64,000 nt of DNA from Clostridiales bacterium (lineage in GTDB: Bacteria; Bacillota; Clostridia; Lachnospirales; Lachnospiraceae), in NCBI GenBank assembly GCA_018365455.1, contig JAGZJZ010000006.1, positions 123,251 to 187,250 of the forward strand. The letters run 5' to 3'. Each line of letters starts with the position of its first letter. Positions within the stretch are counted from its first letter, which is position 1. Below, piece by piece: positions 55,097 through 63,170 of the stretch. A model generated the notes under the pieces. The model did not search any database. It saw only the letters and a list, made by a program, of their open reading frames with translations, and was not told the origin of the DNA. Position numbers and translations under genes: made by a program.

Positions 55097-56220
55097 AAAA
55101 ATTACTGGGAGTTGATATCGGTGGTACGAAATGTGCGGTTCTGGACGGAGAAGCCAGCGAAGAACAGATACTTATCAGAAGAAAAGAAGTTTTTGAGACA
55201 AAGCAATATCCGAAGCCGGAACATGCACTGGAGAAAATAGCAGAACTGATTCATAAAATTGCTGGGAATGAGATACACCTTTACAGCGGTATTGGTATCA
55301 GTTGCGGCGGTCCTCTTGACACGAAATCGGGATGCATCCTCTCTCCGCCCAATCTGCCGGGCTGGGATCATGTAGAGATTACAGCCTTTTTGAAAGACAG
55401 GTTTGGCTTACCGGTGTATCTGCAGAATGATGCAAATGCCGGGGCACTGGCGGAATGGAGGTACGGTGCGGGTAAGGGGCTGTCGGATCTGGTGTTTCTG
55501 ACTTGTGGCACGGGCCTTGGAGCGGGGCTGGTCTTAAATGGAAAATTATATGCAGGTTGCAGGGATATGGCTGGGGAAGTGGGGCATGTGAGACTGTCGG
55601 AATTCGGTCCCGTGGGATTCGGAAAGTGCGGAGCCTTTGAGGGATTTGGAAGCGGCGGTGGAATTGCCAACTTGGCGGAATTAAAAGTAATGGAGCTAAC
55701 CCAGAGGGGCAAAAAACATCCGCTGACAGAACTTGGAATTACAGCAAAAAATGTGTTTGGACTTGCAAAAGAAGGGGATGAGCTGTGCAGGGAAATATGC
55801 GATACGGCAGGGGAATATCTGGGAAGAGGCATTGCGATTTTAATTGATATCTTAAACCCGCAGGCGGTCATAGGAGGAAGCATATTCGCCAGGAACTATG
55901 ATTTGCTTATGCCGGCGGTAACCAGAGCTGTGGAAAGGGAATGCCTCCCGGAATCGGCTGAAAACTGCAAAATCCTCCCGGCAAAGCTGGCAGAGTCCAT
56001 TGGGGATATGGCGGCACTGACTACGGCTTTGGGGGACGAGGCAGGTATTGGAATGGGATTAGATATGAATGTGGAGTTGGATAGAGGTCTGGAATTAGAT
56101 ATAGATGTGGAATCAGATAAAGGAATTGTATCAGATAAAGGAATTGAATTAGATATACATGTAGAATCAGATAAGGGAACAAGTATAAGAATTGGACAGG
56201 ATCAGGGGGGTGCAGTATGA
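55093..56220 (+). CDS. ROK-family sugar kinase with a repetitive C-terminal tail
   Basis: 375 residues. ATP-binding start KKLLGVDIGGTKCAV; sugar-binding NDANAGALAEWRYGAG; glycine-rich TCGTGLGAGLVLNG. The usual zinc-binding Cys cluster is only partly present (GKCGAFEGFGSGG). ATG at 55093 overlaps the activase stop (ATGA). From residue 322 onward the protein carries seven six-residue repeats (for example ELDIDV, ESDKGI) that the family lacks. Probably a hexokinase for the released sugar. Confidence 0.87.
   Translation: MKKLLGVDIGGTKCAVLDGEASEEQILIRRKEVFETKQYPKPEHALEKIAELIHKIAGNEIHLYSGIGISCGGPLDTKSGCILSPPNLPGWDHVEITAFLKDRFGLPVYLQNDANAGALAEWRYGAGKGLSDLVFLTCGTGLGAGLVLNGKLYAGCRDMAGEVGHVRLSEFGPVGFGKCGAFEGFGSGGGIANLAELKVMELTQRGKKHPLTELGITAKNVFGLAKEGDELCREICDTAGEYLGRGIAILIDILNPQAVIGGSIFARNYDLLMPAVTRAVERECLPESAENCKILPAKLAESIGDMAALTTALGDEAGIGMGLDMNVELDRGLELDIDVESDKGIVSDKGIELDIHVESDKGTSIRIGQDQGGAV
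56056..56181 (+). repeat. 18-bp in-frame minisatellite, seven copies, in the ROK tail
   Basis: Units of 18 bp encode GLDMNV, ELDRGL, ELDIDV, ESDKGI, VSDKGI, ELDIHV and ESDKGT. The period is a multiple of three, so the frame is kept. The array gives an acidic tail with no known role and is likely to vary between strains. Confidence 0.85.
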
Positions 56221-56858
56221 AAGATAAAACAGAAGATATTTTTACTTCCCTTTACAAAAATTTCCCGGCATTAAAAGAATTTGCAGAGGAAATTGAATCT
56301 GCTTTTTCCATTTTATCGGAGTGTTACCGTATGGGTAATAAGGTGCTGGTCTGTGGCAATGGCGGCAGTGCAGCAGATTCAGAGCATATCGTTGGTGAGC
56401 TTATGAAGGGATTCCGGCTGCAGCGGCCATTATCTGCCAGCCTGAGAGAAAAAATAGACCGGGAATTTCAGGGAGAGAACTTGGCGGATTATTTGCAGGG
56501 AGCACTTCCCGCTATTTCTTTAACATCTCAAGCGGCTTTGATGACTGCGTTTAACAATGATGTATCCCCGGATACTGTTTTTGCACAGCAGGTACTGGGG
56601 TACGGGAAATGCGGGGATGTGCTGATTGGAATCACAACTTCCGGAAACTCCAGGAATGTAGTAAACGCTGTAAAAGTGGCAAAAGTGCTGGGCATGAAAA
56701 CAATTGGCGTTACGGGAGCAGGAGGAGGTATCCTGGGCGGACTTTGTGATGTAACCATTGCGGTGCCGGAAAGGGAAACTTACCGGATCCAGGAACTGCA
56801 TCTTCCGGTATACCATGCACTCTGTGCGGCAGTGGAGAATGAACAATTTGGATTTTAG
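56217..56858 (+). CDS. SIS-domain phosphosugar isomerase, GmhA-like
   Basis: 213 residues. The SIS fold motif VLVCGNGGSAADSEHIVGEL and the phosphate loop TTSGNSRNVVNAVKVAK are clear. The family interconverts phosphorylated sugars (sedoheptulose-7-phosphate isomerase) or acts on related ketose/aldose phosphates. It overlaps the kinase stop by four bases, suggesting that it converts the kinase product. The stop codon lies in the first unit of a 32-bp tandem repeat. Confidence 0.87.
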   Translation: MKDKTEDIFTSLYKNFPALKEFAEEIESAFSILSECYRMGNKVLVCGNGGSAADSEHIVGELMKGFRLQRPLSASLREKIDREFQGENLADYLQGALPAISLTSQAALMTAFNNDVSPDTVFAQQVLGYGKCGDVLIGITTSGNSRNVVNAVKVAKVLGMKTIGVTGAGGGILGGLCDVTIAVPERETYRIQELHLPVYHALCAAVENEQFGF

Positions 56859-57050
56859 AGGCAAGAGAAAATGAACAATTCGGCTTTTAGGGGCAAAAGA
56901 GAATGAATAATTCGACTTTTACAGGTATAAGAGAATGAATAATTCGGCTTTATAGAGGCAGAAGAGAATGAATAATTCGGCTTTTACAGGCAGAAAAAAA
57001 TGAACTATTCGGCTCGCATCGGCGGAGAAAATGAGCCGCCAGGCTTATAT
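56834..57050 (+). repeat. 32-bp tandem repeat, six to seven units, starting in the SIS gene
   Basis: The word ATGAA(C/T)AATTYGG recurs with ATG at 56839, 56871, 56903, 56935, 56968 and 57000, a worn seventh at 57031. The spacing is 31-33 bp. The first unit is the last codons of the SIS gene, so the array appears to have grown from the gene end into the spacer. Confidence 0.85.
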
Positions 57051-57084
57051 CAGCAGTTGCAGATAATAATATGGAGGCATAATC

Positions 57085-58098
57085 ATGAATGCTAGAGAAA
57101 AAGTAATGAGTGTATTTAATAGAAAAGAAGTACCGGTGGGGGCAATGTGGACCGGGCATCCCAGTGATGAAATTATTCCGCTGCTTGCACATGCCTGGAA
57201 GATACAACCGGATCGTGAAGCTATTTTTAACTATTTAAACGATGATATCCGCTGGATTGGAGGCGTAAACTGTTACCATGCGCCGGACGGGAAACCAGCT
57301 TTTGATTATTTTTGGAACATGGAGAGAGGAATTTCTCTAAGCTGTCCCGGATGTTTTGCAGAATGTGAGGAAGTCAGTGAAATTGATGCATATCCCTGGC
57401 CGGATGTGAGTAATTTTGATTTTGCTGAGGTGATTGCCCAGATGGACAAGCATCAGGATAAAATGATTCTTGGTGGGATATGGAGCGGGTTTTTTCAGGA
57501 TTTATGTAATTTTTTCGGAATGGAAAACTATTTTGTGAAAATGTATACGGATCCTGAAGTTGTCGAGGCGGCTACGGAGCACATTGTGGATTATTATGTG
57601 GCAGCTAACGATAAAATGCTAAAGGAGACAGGGCACCGCTCAGATGTTATGTTTATTGGAAATGACTTTGGTACCCAGAGGAATCTTATGATTTCACCGG
57701 AACTTTTCAGAAAATTTGTCATGCCATCCTTAAAGAGGCTGATTGATGTGGGAAAGAAGTATGGCAAAAAAGTGATGGTTCATTCCTGTGGATCCATTCA
57801 TCAGATTATACCGGACCTGATCGACGCCGGAGTTGATATTCTCCATCCCCTTCAGGCACAGGCATATGGCATGAGTGCTATTGAATTGCAGCAATATAAA
57901 AATGATCTGGCATTTGTGGGCGGAATTGATGCTCAATCATTTTTTGTAAACGCAACGCCTCAGCAGATCCGGGATGAGGTGCACCGTGTGAAGGATATTC
58001 TAGGTCCCGGCTTGGTAGTCTCCCCCAGTCACGAGGAACTGTTGGGAAATGTTCCGCCGGAAAATGTGCTGGCAATGGCGGAGGCAGCGAGGGATTAG
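57085..58098 (+). CDS. Uroporphyrinogen decarboxylase family protein (methyltransferase-like)
   Basis: 337 residues, UroD fold. MVHSCGSIHQIIPDLIDAGV contains the H-x-C metal-type motif found in MtaA/CmuA-like methyltransferases, and ILHPLQAQAYGM follows. True heme UroD features are not apparent, and heme synthesis would be odd in this operon. It could act on methoxyl or other one-carbon groups of the substrate. The ATG follows GGAGG. It lies 226 bp after the SIS gene across the repeat, so it may or may not be in the same transcript. Confidence 0.82.
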   Translation: MNAREKVMSVFNRKEVPVGAMWTGHPSDEIIPLLAHAWKIQPDREAIFNYLNDDIRWIGGVNCYHAPDGKPAFDYFWNMERGISLSCPGCFAECEEVSEIDAYPWPDVSNFDFAEVIAQMDKHQDKMILGGIWSGFFQDLCNFFGMENYFVKMYTDPEVVEAATEHIVDYYVAANDKMLKETGHRSDVMFIGNDFGTQRNLMISPELFRKFVMPSLKRLIDVGKKYGKKVMVHSCGSIHQIIPDLIDAGVDILHPLQAQAYGMSAIELQQYKNDLAFVGGIDAQSFFVNATPQQIRDEVHRVKDILGPGLVVSPSHEELLGNVPPENVLAMAEAARD

Positions 58099-58187
58099 TA
58101 GTCTGCCCCGGCATGGCAGGCCAATTGCGATAAAATTTTCTTCCAAATCATAATATTGGGAGGCATAACTGGGCAAAAAATTAGATC

Positions 58188-58216
58188 TTGACAAGATGGA
58201 GCCATAGCATTACTAT
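58188..58216 (+). promoter_or_regulatory. Strong sigma-A promoter of the CPBP/PadR operon
   Basis: -35 TTGACA at 58188-58193, exact consensus; a 17-bp spacer; -10 TACTAT at 58211-58216. The -10 lies within the operator palindrome. Confidence 0.8.
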
Positions 58217-58238
58217 TAGTAATATACTAATAGTAATG
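58208..58238. promoter_or_regulatory. Perfect 14-bp-arm operator palindrome
   Basis: CATTACTATTAGTA and its exact complement TACTAATAGTAATG are separated by three bases. It covers the -10 and start site, as expected for a repressor. The PadR-like protein of this operon is the obvious binder. Confidence 0.8.
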
Positions 58239-58253
58239 ATTGGAGGCGATTTT

Positions 58254-59105
58254 ATGATTCCGAACACAAAAATTAACTATCGGACTGGCTTGGTCATCTT
58301 TATTGTAATTACAGTATGCAGTGGTTGGATAGGGTTGCTTATTGAGAAATTACAGCCAGAATTTCCGTCCGACGATTCGCTGGGAATGCTAGTTTGGCTC
58401 ATCTTGCCTTTTCTGACAATTTTAGGGCTTATATTGGCAAAGCAATGCCGCTTTAGTGATCTGCATACGAAAATCCATCTGCGTGGGAACCTCCGCTGGT
58501 ATTTATTTTCGATTTTATCTTACCCTGCTGTTGCTGTGGTGGTAATACTTTTGGGAGCTGCAACAAATTGGATTTACTTTGATTCTTTTCGAATTACAGG
58601 AATCATAAGCGCCTTTTTGATAGGAATTATTCCAAGTATTATTAAAAATATCTTTGAAGAGTTTGCGTGGCGAGGTTACTTATCCAGCGCAGTAGAAAAA
58701 CAATTCAAAAATGAATGGATTATGTATCTAATTGTAGGAAGCGTTTGGGGTATATGGCATTTGCCATATTATTTGTATTTTTTTCCTACAGAACAGTTCT
58801 CGCTTATATGGTCTGGCAGCCGTTTGTCGTTAGCTTTCATGTCAATCATTGCGATGATCTGCTGGACAGTGCAGCTCATGGAATTCCGGCGGATTACCGA
58901 TTCCGTCTGGCCCTGTGTTCTCACACATGCTGTACAAAATTCTTTACTCAATCCAATGCTATTGGAGGGGTTCATTCAGATGGAAACTGGCAGAGAGTAT
59001 CTTATAGCTCCTACAATCGGTCTTGCATCCATTGCGCTGAATTTAGTGATTGCCTTCTATTTAAGAAGAAAAAGGCTTGAGAGAAAGGAAAAGCAGTATG
59101 GATAA
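58254..59105 (+). CDS. CPBP-family intramembrane metalloprotease
   Basis: 283 residues with about eight membrane helices. The catalytic motifs are EEFAWRGYL (Glu-Glu-x3-Arg), WGIWHLPYY (His) and HAVQNSL. ATG at 58254 is preferred, with TTGGAGGCG in front. Family members (Abi/CAAX-type) cleave membrane peptides and are often linked to bacteriocin immunity or peptide signalling. It is co-transcribed with the PadR-like regulator, which overlaps by eight bases. Confidence 0.87.
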   Translation: MIPNTKINYRTGLVIFIVITVCSGWIGLLIEKLQPEFPSDDSLGMLVWLILPFLTILGLILAKQCRFSDLHTKIHLRGNLRWYLFSILSYPAVAVVVILLGAATNWIYFDSFRITGIISAFLIGIIPSIIKNIFEEFAWRGYLSSAVEKQFKNEWIMYLIVGSVWGIWHLPYYLYFFPTEQFSLIWSGSRLSLAFMSIIAMICWTVQLMEFRRITDSVWPCVLTHAVQNSLLNPMLLEGFIQMETGREYLIAPTIGLASIALNLVIAFYLRRKRLERKEKQYG

Positions 59106-59637
59106 AATTATTCTTGGACTTTTAATGATAAAAGACATGACGATATATGAATTGCATACGAATATCAAAAACAACTTCGGGCCTATGGCTAGTGATAGCA
59201 TGGGGAGCATTCAGGCTGCCATCAAAAAAATGCTTTTCCATCAAGCGATCATCTACTGCGAAAAAGTAGATAAAGGGGTCAACAAAAAAATATATCAAAT
59301 AACCGATATAGGTAAAAACAATTTGCAAAAATGGTTATTGTTACCGATGGAGACAGGCAAACATAAGAACATGGAATTGAGTAAACTGTTTTTTATGGGG
59401 ATGATTCCCCGAAACAAAAGAGCTGAGCTTATCACCGAATATATTGTTTCTGTGAAAAAAGAGCTGAGGTATCTTACTGCTATTGCAGAAAGGTATTGTG
59501 ATTTAGATGTAACCTCTCAGGGTCAGGAAGTAATCGACTTAGTGGAATTTCAGCTGTCGACACTCCAGTATTCCATTGATCAAGCAGAATTTGAAATTGC
59601 GTGGTATGAAAAATTGCTTGCAAAAATAAAGCAGTAA
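59098..59637 (+). CDS. PadR-like transcriptional regulator
   Basis: About 179 residues. An N-terminal winged helix (ILGLLMIKDMTIYELHTNIK; GSIQAAIKKMLFHQAIIYCE) is followed by a helical C-terminal dimerisation part, as in PadR-s2 and Vir-like regulators. ATG at 59098 is chosen (AAAGGAAAAGC). It probably represses its own operon through the palindrome at 58208. Confidence 0.87.
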   Translation: MDKIILGLLMIKDMTIYELHTNIKNNFGPMASDSMGSIQAAIKKMLFHQAIIYCEKVDKGVNKKIYQITDIGKNNLQKWLLLPMETGKHKNMELSKLFFMGMIPRNKRAELITEYIVSVKKELRYLTAIAERYCDLDVTSQGQEVIDLVEFQLSTLQYSIDQAEFEIAWYEKLLAKIKQ

Positions 59638-59647
59638 GCAGAAGTGC

Positions 59648-59737
59648 ACAAAGAGGCGTGGATGAATGTGTGATCTGGGGAGATTACTTTTATATGGAGC
59701 TGCTGACGAGATTGTCGAAGGATTGGGAGATTTATTA
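59648..59737 (+). pseudogene. C-terminal fragment of a GH88/GH105-type hydrolase gene
   Basis: The plus strand encodes RGVDECVIWGDYFYMELLTR, then LSKDWEIY and a stop. This matches the end of unsaturated glucuronyl hydrolases (compare NIIYGDYFFIEAMLKLNGSD in the intact gene at 38198). Everything upstream is lost, so this marks a deletion next to the PadR operon. Confidence 0.7.
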
Positions 59738-59770
59738 GTAGGGGACTGTGAAATATTGGGTAGAGCAAAA

Positions 59771-59825
59771 AGAAGGTACTTGATTGAGGGCAGATAGGCA
59801 TGCATTGCCGGTGCCTTCTTTTTTT
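59771..59825 (+). terminator. Rho-independent terminator
   Basis: AGAAGGTAC near 59771 pairs with GTGCCTTCTT at 59811-59820 (one G-U pair) and is followed by a run of T. It ends the PadR operon or the lost GH88 gene. Confidence 0.75.
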
Positions 59826-59896
59826 ATGTAGTTTTATACATACTAAGCAGTCTGATCTCAACTGTCATACTAATTTTATATATCAGAAATTCCCAA

Positions 59897-59953
59897 AATA
59901 TCATGGTATTTGCCGAAAATATCATGGATTAGAGGAAAGGTTTTACTTATAAT
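59897..59953 (+). promoter_or_regulatory. Promoter with paired operator AATATCATGG, first copy
   Basis: AATATCATGG at 59897-59906 and again at 59918-59927 (21-bp offset), then GATTAGAGG and a -10 TATAAT at 59948-59953. The same module occurs at 62132-62188 before the transporter genes, so one regulator controls both. Confidence 0.7.
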
Positions 59954-60075
59954 AATAAAAAAGGATAAACGTATGGCTATGTTAAGAATGGCATTCAATT
60001 CGGCAGAGGTAAAGTAAAAATCGTCAACATCTCAAAAATCAATTGGGATTGACAGAATAGAAAGGAACATATTCT

Positions 60076-62073
60076 ATGGAGAGATTACGTTTTAGGCAGG
60101 TACATTTGGATTTCCACACATCAGAACACATTGCCCACATAGGAAAAGAGTTTGATAAAATGCAGTTTAGAGAGGCATTAATCAGAGGTCATGTGGATTC
60201 TGTTACCTTATTTTCAAAGTGTCATCATGGATGGTCTTATCACCCGACGAAAGTTAATGTAATGCATCCAAATCTGAACTTTGATTTACTGGGTGAACAG
60301 TTAAATGTTTGTGAGGAACTTGGTATAAAAGCTCCCATCTATTTATCGGCAGGCCTGGATGAGAAAGAAGCAGTACGGCACCCGGAGTGGCTGGTTCGCA
60401 GGAGCGATGACAGTGCGGATACACCGGCAGATTTTGTATCTAAGGCTGGCTATCATGCGCTGTGCTTTGGTTCAGGCTATTTAGAACTTCTATTAGAAGA
60501 AATTGAGGAAGTAATGCAACTTTATCATCCATGTGGGATTTTTCTGGATATTTCGGCAGTTAGGCCTTGTTATTGCCATAATTGCCGAAGAGATATCCTG
60601 GCAAGAGGGAAGGATCTCAGAGACATGGAAGCAGTAATGGAACAGGCGGAATTAGTGTATGAAAATTATGCAAAGAGGGTTATGGAAACTGTACGTAAGT
60701 ATAGTAAGACATGTTCTGTATTCCATAATGGGGGACATATATCCAGAGGAAGGCGTGACATTGCTTCATATAATACGCATCTGGAACTGGAGAGCCTGCC
60801 TACGGGAGGATGGGGGTATGACCATTTTCCTATGTCTGCTTCTTACGCAGCGAATCTGGGAATGGAGTATCTAGGTATGACAGGAAAATTCCACAGCTCA
60901 TGGGGAGAATTCGGTGGGTTTAAGCATCCGAATGCACTGAGATATGAGAGCGCCTTATCACTGGCAATGGGGGCAAAATGTTCAATTGGGGACCAGCTAC
61001 ATCCTTCCGGCCGTATGGATATGGCAACCTATGATTTAATCGGAACAGTTTACCAGGAAGTGGAAGAAAAAGAAAAATGGTGTAAAGATGCAGTGCACTG
61101 TGCTGATATCGCTGTGTTAAGCGAAGAGGCCGTGAATTGTAATGTTGCAGACAGGGATATGAAATTCTGGGGGGACATCGGGGCGAATCGCGTCCTTTTA
61201 GAAGGAAATTATCTTTACAGTTTCATAGATTGCGAGGAGGATTTTACTAAGTACCGGCTTTTAATTTTACCAGACACTATCCGACTGGATAAGGTACTTG
61301 TTGAAAAGCTGACAGCCTATCTGAATCAGGATGGAAAAATACTGGCTAGCGGGAGGAGCGGACTTTATCAGGATGCAGATGTATTTGCATTGGAGTTCGG
61401 TGCAGATTTTGCCGGAATTGTGGAATATAAGCCCAGCTACGTTCTATGGAATTCTTCAATGCCAGAGGTGGCAGCAAGGGTGATGTATGAACAGGGATAT
61501 CTACTTACGAATGTAAAAGGAGAGGTTTTTGTGGAAAGGCAGAATTCATATTTCAATAGAGACATCCGGCATTTCTGCTCCCATCAGCATACACCAAATA
61601 ACCCGGTAGAAAAGTTTCCGGCAGGTATTGTCACTGACAAGACAATCTATATTGGCTGGGACTTATTCCGTGATTATGGAAAACGGGGAAGCCTTCACAG
61701 TAAGCAGTTGATAAAGAAAGCCATAGATACTCTTTTGGGTGAAAACAGGACTATTGAGGTTTCCCTCCCAGACAGAGGGATTGTAACATTGTCAAAACAG
61801 ATTTCAGACCGAAGATATATCTCACATTTATTATTTGCTTATACAAGCATCCGGGGAGAAGGTCATATCGGGGAGAGTGTTTATCCGATGGAAGTAATTG
61901 AAGATATAGTTCCACTTTATGACGTGGATATGACGGTAAAGCTCCCGGAAAAAGTAACAAATATCTATCTGGCTCTACAGGGGCAAAGCATCCCATTCCA
62001 GCAAGTGGATGGATGCATATCCTTTATTGTACCACAGGTAGATTGTCATCAGATGATAGTTTTGGAGTATTAG
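60076..62073 (+). CDS. Putative glycoside hydrolase, GHL6/GH151-like with GH42-type trimerisation domain
   Basis: 665 residues, no signal peptide. The N-terminal TIM-barrel part starts RFRQVHLDFHTSEHIAHIGK and contains DSVTLFSKCHHGWSYHP and CGIFLDISAVRPCYC, typical of hypothetical glycosyl hydrolase 6. Residues about 340-550 look like the GH42 trimerisation domain (LLEGNYLYSFIDCEEDFTKY; RLLILPDTIRL). Some relatives are alpha-L-fucosidases (GH151). It precedes a sugar transporter with the same promoter module, so it probably hydrolyses what is imported. Confidence 0.72.
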   Translation: MERLRFRQVHLDFHTSEHIAHIGKEFDKMQFREALIRGHVDSVTLFSKCHHGWSYHPTKVNVMHPNLNFDLLGEQLNVCEELGIKAPIYLSAGLDEKEAVRHPEWLVRRSDDSADTPADFVSKAGYHALCFGSGYLELLLEEIEEVMQLYHPCGIFLDISAVRPCYCHNCRRDILARGKDLRDMEAVMEQAELVYENYAKRVMETVRKYSKTCSVFHNGGHISRGRRDIASYNTHLELESLPTGGWGYDHFPMSASYAANLGMEYLGMTGKFHSSWGEFGGFKHPNALRYESALSLAMGAKCSIGDQLHPSGRMDMATYDLIGTVYQEVEEKEKWCKDAVHCADIAVLSEEAVNCNVADRDMKFWGDIGANRVLLEGNYLYSFIDCEEDFTKYRLLILPDTIRLDKVLVEKLTAYLNQDGKILASGRSGLYQDADVFALEFGADFAGIVEYKPSYVLWNSSMPEVAARVMYEQGYLLTNVKGEVFVERQNSYFNRDIRHFCSHQHTPNNPVEKFPAGIVTDKTIYIGWDLFRDYGKRGSLHSKQLIKKAIDTLLGENRTIEVSLPDRGIVTLSKQISDRRYISHLLFAYTSIRGEGHIGESVYPMEVIEDIVPLYDVDMTVKLPEKVTNIYLALQGQSIPFQQVDGCISFIVPQVDCHQMIVLEY

Positions 62074-62131
62074 GGGGTTTAAAAAGGCAGATGCAGTATT
62101 TAACGCTGTACGTACATAAAACAGTTATGGA

Positions 62132-62188
62132 AATATCATAGTATTTACAAATATTATCATGGATTAGAGGTAAGAGTTTAACTATAAT
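62132..62188 (+). promoter_or_regulatory. Promoter with paired operator, second copy
   Basis: AATATCATAG at 62132-62141 and ATTATCATGG at 62153-62162 (21-bp offset), then GATTAGAGG and -10 TATAAT at 62183-62188. Spacing from the second box to the -10 is identical to the copy at 59897. Confidence 0.7.
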
Positions 62189-62213
62189 ATGAAATAGAAA
62201 GAAGGGGTAATAA

Positions 62214-63170
62214 ATGAGTCCATTACCAAAAAAGAAAAGAAAGGAACAAAGTGCCTTATCAAGAAGAGCATTATGGAAATCTATTAAAAGTAACAGAATG
62301 CTGTTGTTCATGATGATTCCCGGTGTCGTTTATTTTGTCGTGTTTTGTTATGGACCTATGTATGGGGTTGTACTGGCATTCAAAGAGTTCCGTATTACGG
62401 ATGGAATCTTGGGTAGTCCATGGGCAGGCTTTCAGTATTTTGAACAGGCATTTAAGGATCCATATTTTTGGAAGACGGTGTTTAATACTTTGATCATTAG
62501 TTTTGCAAAACTGATAGTAGGATTCCCGGCACCTATTATTTTTGCAATACTTATAAATGAATTAATTCATCCCCGTTTTAAGAAAGTAGTACAAACCTTT
62601 GCATATCTGCCACATTTTATGTCGTGGGTAATTTTAGGAGGTATTTTCTTTTCACTACTTTCCATTAATGGTCCAATTAATAGTATTTTGGAATTCTTTG
62701 GTATGGAAAAGGTTATGTTTATGGGAAGTAAGGAGCACTTCCGGGGAATATTAGTTCTAAGTGAGGTATGGAAAAGCTTTGGCTGGGGATCGGTTTTATA
62801 TTTCGCAGCCATTGCAGGTGTTGATCAGGAGATGTTCGAGGCTTCAAAAATGGATGGTGCAAACAAAATACAAAACATTTTTTACATTATCCTGCCGGCA
62901 ATTTTTCCTGTAATTTGCATCAATTTAATATTAAGCTTATCAGGAATTTTAAATGGAGGCTTTGACCAGGTGTTTAATCTTTACAGTGAATCTGTATATG
63001 AGGTAGCAGATATCATTGATACATACGTATATAGATTGGGCTTAAAAAATATGCAATATAGCTTATCTACCGCAATTGGGCTTTTTAAATCCGTAATAGG
63101 TTTAATCATGATTGTTCTCGTGAATTTCATAGTGAAAAAAGTGGGTGGAAAGGAAAATGCATTATGGTAA
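62214..63170 (+). CDS. Sugar ABC transporter permease, LplB type
   Basis: 318 residues with about six helices and the LplB/YteP-type start (MLLFMMIPGVVYFVVFCYGP; MYGVVLAFKEF). EAA-like loop FEASKMDGANKIQNIFYIIL near 215-234. The ATG follows AAAGAAGGGG. This type serves oligosaccharides from pectin or glycans, usually with a YtcP-type partner, which follows. Confidence 0.92.
   Translation: MSPLPKKKRKEQSALSRRALWKSIKSNRMLLFMMIPGVVYFVVFCYGPMYGVVLAFKEFRITDGILGSPWAGFQYFEQAFKDPYFWKTVFNTLIISFAKLIVGFPAPIIFAILINELIHPRFKKVVQTFAYLPHFMSWVILGGIFFSLLSINGPINSILEFFGMEKVMFMGSKEHFRGILVLSEVWKSFGWGSVLYFAAIAGVDQEMFEASKMDGANKIQNIFYIILPAIFPVICINLILSLSGILNGGFDQVFNLYSESVYEVADIIDTYVYRLGLKNMQYSLSTAIGLFKSVIGLIMIVLVNFIVKKVGGKENALW

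Larger units (their letters stand above)
59638..60075. other. Intergenic region with GH88 remnant, terminator and promoter
   Basis: Contains a C-terminal scrap of a GH88-type gene (59648-59737), a terminator (59771-59825) and the promoter/operator module of the next gene (59897-59953). The last 100 bases before 60076 show only the ribosome site and no further motif. Confidence 0.7.

Noticed and set aside
59960..60058. Short plus-strand frame MAMLRMAFNSAEVK before the GHL6-like gene
   Set aside because: Only 14 codons without a good ribosome site; it lies in the leader downstream of the promoter and may be chance.
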